Shown in pieces: positions 5,849-7,584 of a DNA stretch of 7,584 nt. Within the stretch, counting starts at the first letter, position 1, and every line of letters starts with the position of its first letter. This stretch comes from Sulfurovum sp. bin170. GTDB taxonomy: Bacteria; Campylobacterota; Campylobacteria; Campylobacterales; Sulfurovaceae. A program made the position numbers and the translations under genes. The notes beneath the pieces are model-generated. The model was not told the origin of the DNA, made no database searches, and was given only the letters and a program-made list of their open reading frames with translations. The stretch lies in the NCBI RefSeq assembly GCF_010892395.1, contig NZ_JAACKB010000128.1, positions 1 through 7,584 on the forward strand, written 5' to 3'.

Positions 5849-7177
5849 CTATTCATTTCTAATCACAGTAGCCCTATCTATCTTCTCAATATACTCATTA
5901 AACCCCAAAGCTGTAACAGCTGTTCTCCCCAATGCAAAATGTCTCTTCCCCTCTCCCCATACAGTATGAATAATATAAGGTTCTCCTTTATACTCACCAA
6001 GATATAGAACTATGTGACCTTTTAGATGGATGATGGTAGAGCCAATAATCGTACCTCTAAGCAGAGATATTTTTGACTCTTTTCTTAGACTACTTAACTC
6101 TATATGCTGTGAGCCAACAAGGCTTTGAGATGCTGAATTTCTAGGTATCTTGACACCAACTGTTGCATATATCTCTTGTAGGAATTTTGAGCAGTCCTGT
6201 TCTCCATACATTCCACCCCAACCATAAGGTGCATGTAGGAACTTAAAAGCTTGTGTGAGTATAGTTTTGGGGGTGTATGGTAGGTAGCCTTTGTTGGTAT
6301 GAGAGGTTTTTATGGTGGCATTGCTTAAAACTAATTTCCCATCTTGGTCTCTAGTCGGAATCATTACCATTGTCATATCATCAATAGTCAAGAGAGAGGG
6401 CAGTCTAACACCCATTCGTAGATAGTCATGGTATCTCCCTGCTACCATCACTGCACTCTTTGCCTCTGTAGTGACGATGAAGTTTTTTGAATCAAGATAG
6501 TTCTCTATCTCTTTTTTCTCTCCAAATGCTATATTTTTATCTTTTACCCATCCTGAACTAGTCGGTGTAATTCCATAGTGCCACTGCCCATCATCGGTGC
6601 TGTGCAAGATGGCGATAGGCGTTGCAATATCTAGTGCAGAGTTTTGGTTACGGTCGAAATATATCTGATTTTTTTTCTTAAGCAGTGCTAGGTCTGTTGG
6701 GATTATCTTTTGGTTTGTGTAGTTTACTATTAGAGCGTAACGGGTCTTTACTCTATTCATAGAGAGACTGTTTAGACTCATATCATTTTTGATTTTACTG
6801 TAGAAGTTTCTTGAAATTCTGTTCCCATCTGCAAAATATTTAGTTTGAATCTCTATGCTACTAGACATCTTTTCGATAGAATTTTTGACCCATGAGCTAC
6901 CATAATATTCATTTGTATCTTTGAAATAGGTGAGCTTTTTTTGAACATAAGCCACTCTATCATTGAACTCTTTAATCTTTTTGGGGGACATAATAACTTC
7001 ATCTGGATTTTTAATCTGGTCTATCCAAAACTCTGGGATATTTAGGTGACGGTTTTGGTTTACTATGATGACAGGTTGTCTCTCTTTTGTGTCAGTGAGA
7101 AGAGGTTTATGTTCACTAACCTCTTGACAGGAGTTGAGAAGTAGGACTATGATAGATAGTAGGATATATTTTTTCAT
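5849..7177 (-). CDS. NlpC/P60 peptidoglycan endopeptidase lipoprotein with SH3-type domains
   Basis: The 442-aa product starts with a short lipoprotein signal (MKKYILLSIIVLLLNSC, Cys17). Residues about 48-140 (IPEFWIDQIKNPDEVIMSPKK onward) match the N-terminal stabilising region found before SH3-type NlpC/P60 enzymes. Residues about 150-290 hold two SH3b-like segments (TDLALLKKK, LDIATPIAILHSTDDGQWHYGITPTSSGWVKD, then the part around 240-290). The catalytic NlpC/P60 domain is about 305-420 with GWGGMYGEQDCSKFLQEIY (Cys329), LKGHIVLYLG (His388) and IIHTVWG (His404), the Cys-His-His triad of this clan. Such enzymes cut stem peptides, commonly between D-Glu and the diamino acid, in the periplasm. 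All three catalytic residues are present. The only plausible start has no Shine-Dalgarno; TATAAT lies 6 bases upstream instead (see the promoter entry). The DUF1566 lipoprotein gene follows after 140 bases on the same strand. Confidence 0.92.
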   Translation of the reverse strand: MKKYILLSIIVLLLNSCQEVSEHKPLLTDTKERQPVIIVNQNRHLNIPEFWIDQIKNPDEVIMSPKKIKEFNDRVAYVQKKLTYFKDTNEYYGSSWVKNSIEKMSSSIEIQTKYFADGNRISRNFYSKIKNDMSLNSLSMNRVKTRYALIVNYTNQKIIPTDLALLKKKNQIYFDRNQNSALDIATPIAILHSTDDGQWHYGITPTSSGWVKDKNIAFGEKKEIENYLDSKNFIVTTEAKSAVMVAGRYHDYLRMGVRLPSLLTIDDMTMVMIPTRDQDGKLVLSNATIKTSHTNKGYLPYTPKTILTQAFKFLHAPYGWGGMYGEQDCSKFLQEIYATVGVKIPRNSASQSLVGSQHIELSSLRKESKISLLRGTIIGSTIIHLKGHIVLYLGEYKGEPYIIHTVWGEGKRHFALGRTAVTALGFNEYIEKIDRATVIRNE

Positions 7178-7183
7178 AAAGGG

Positions 7184-7189
7184 ATTATA
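7184..7189 (-). promoter_or_regulatory. -10 box placing the transcript start at the ATG (possible leaderless mRNA)
   Basis: Reading the minus strand, TATAAT occupies 7189 to 7184 and the gene's ATG begins at 7177, the position where transcription would be expected to start. There is no Shine-Dalgarno between them (the bases just before the ATG read CCCTTT). The NlpC/P60 mRNA may therefore be leaderless, or a more distant promoter may be used. No clear -35 is present. Confidence 0.4.
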
Positions 7190-7212
7190 GCTTAAAGTTC
7201 AACAAAAAAGAA

Positions 7213-7236
7213 TATAATTACAAAAAGCTATATAAT
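7213..7236 (+). promoter_or_regulatory. Two candidate -10 boxes for the 65-aa protein gene
   Basis: TATAAT occurs at 7213-7218 and again at 7231-7236, upstream of AAGGA (7246-7250) and the ATG at 7257. The first leaves a leader of about 32 bases and is the better candidate. With the box at 7184-7189 on the other strand this 79-base gap is a divergent promoter region, so both genes could share regulation. Confidence 0.4.
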
Positions 7237-7256
7237 TAGTTAAAAAAGGATTTATT

Positions 7257-7454
7257 ATGCCAAAAGAGCGAGTAGAAGAGATTAAAACTGCTATTGTAAA
7301 ATCAGATATACTCTCAGAAGATGAGAAGAGTCAGAGTATGAAACATATTGAAGAGTGGATTGTAGAGGATAAAGCCTTTGGTCTGATGTATGATGAACTG
7401 TTAGAGGTAAATGAGATTTTCAAAGAGATTTTTAAGGAGTTGGGATTTGCGTAG
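7257..7454 (+). CDS. Small acidic helical protein, unknown function
   Basis: This is a 65-aa protein with AAGGA 6 bases before the ATG and a candidate -10 upstream. I do not recognise a domain with confidence. It is rich in Glu, Asp and Lys and predicted by eye to be two or three helices (PKERVEEIKTAIVKSD, SEDEKSQSMKHIEEWIVED, LLEVNEIFKEIFKELG). There is no signal peptide or membrane segment, so it should be cytoplasmic. The pattern 'ILSEDEKSQSMKHIEEWIVEDKA' type layout (short helix, turn, Trp-containing helix) resembles small conserved hypothetical proteins of sulfur-oxidising Campylobacterota, but this is an impression from memory. It is divergent from the NlpC/P60 gene. A good ribosome binding site and a biased, non-random composition support that it is real. 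Confidence 0.75.
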   Translation: MPKERVEEIKTAIVKSDILSEDEKSQSMKHIEEWIVEDKAFGLMYDELLEVNEIFKEIFKELGFA

Positions 7455-7465
7455 GGTGGTGATTT

Positions 7466-7493
7466 TAAGCCCATACGCGTCAACCTAAGCCAT
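7466..7493. repeat. Short direct repeat TAAGCC around an ACGCGT core
   Basis: TAAGCCCAT (7466-7474) and TAAGCCAT (7486-7493) repeat with a 20-base period, flanking CGCGTCAACC. The segment is more GC-rich than its AT surroundings and follows the stop of the 65-aa gene. It may be a fragment of a dispersed intergenic repeat. Confidence 0.3.
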
Positions 7494-7537
7494 AATTTAT
7501 ATGAATTAAAAATTTATTTTCTTCAAAAAAATGGCAG

Positions 7538-7571
7538 TCTGTAGGTCGGGTTGCCCTCATCCCGACATAGA
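7538..7571. repeat. REP-like hairpin with GTCGGG/CCCGAC stem
   Basis: GTCGGG (7545-7550) pairs perfectly with CCCGAC (7561-7566) around the 10-base loop TTGCCCTCAT. Flanking TCTGTAG and ATAGA extend the symmetry imperfectly. Elements of the type TGTAGGTCGGG...CCCGACA are widespread REP-like intergenic repeats linked with RAYT transposases. It differs in sequence from the repeats at 1794 and 4388. No T-run follows, so a terminator role is not supported. Confidence 0.6.
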
Positions 7572-7584
7572 TAATCATAAAATA

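Overview
The window is AT-rich DNA that most likely comes from a member of the Campylobacterota (a Sulfurimonas- or Sulfurovum-like, probably free-living relative of Campylobacter and Helicobacter). This is inferred from gene order and protein character, not from a marker gene. A SLT/LysM transglycosylase followed by rlpA, hisB, kdsC and lptC is an arrangement I associate with that group. Promoters show good -10 boxes but no convincing -35 boxes, which also fits.

Left part (1-3483, + strand): a cell-envelope block. It holds the 3' part of an MltD-like murein transglycosylase, the septal-type lipoprotein RlpA (DPBB plus SPOR), then after a 156-base gap with a REPIN-like double hairpin, a tightly packed hisB-kdsC-lptC operon with 4- and 10-base overlaps. 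MltD and RlpA cut or bind peptidoglycan glycan strands. KdsC makes free KDO for the LPS core, and LptC is part of the LPS export bridge. HisB is the metabolic odd one out (histidine synthesis).

Middle (3484-4469): where lptA would be expected after lptC there is a two-gene module instead, an unrecognised 111-aa protein followed by a PIN-domain ribonuclease. It has its own promoter and looks like a type II toxin-antitoxin pair. A 26-base perfect palindrome and a GC-rich block fill the gap to the next, convergent gene.

Right part (4470-7177, - strand): two exported lipoproteins. One has an EF-hand-like calcium loop and a C-terminal DUF1566/Lcl-type (C-type-lectin-like) domain whose last 40 residues resemble a variable region of a diversity-generating retroelement. 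The other is an NlpC/P60 peptidoglycan endopeptidase with SH3-type domains. A divergent 65-aa acidic protein (7257-7454) and another REP-like hairpin close the window.

No tRNA, rRNA, CRISPR array, transposase gene or reverse transcriptase is visible. No stretch longer than 160 bases lacks a gene. The best leads are the DGR-like C-terminus, the toxin-antitoxin module in the place of lptA, and three unrelated palindromic repeat types in the gene gaps.
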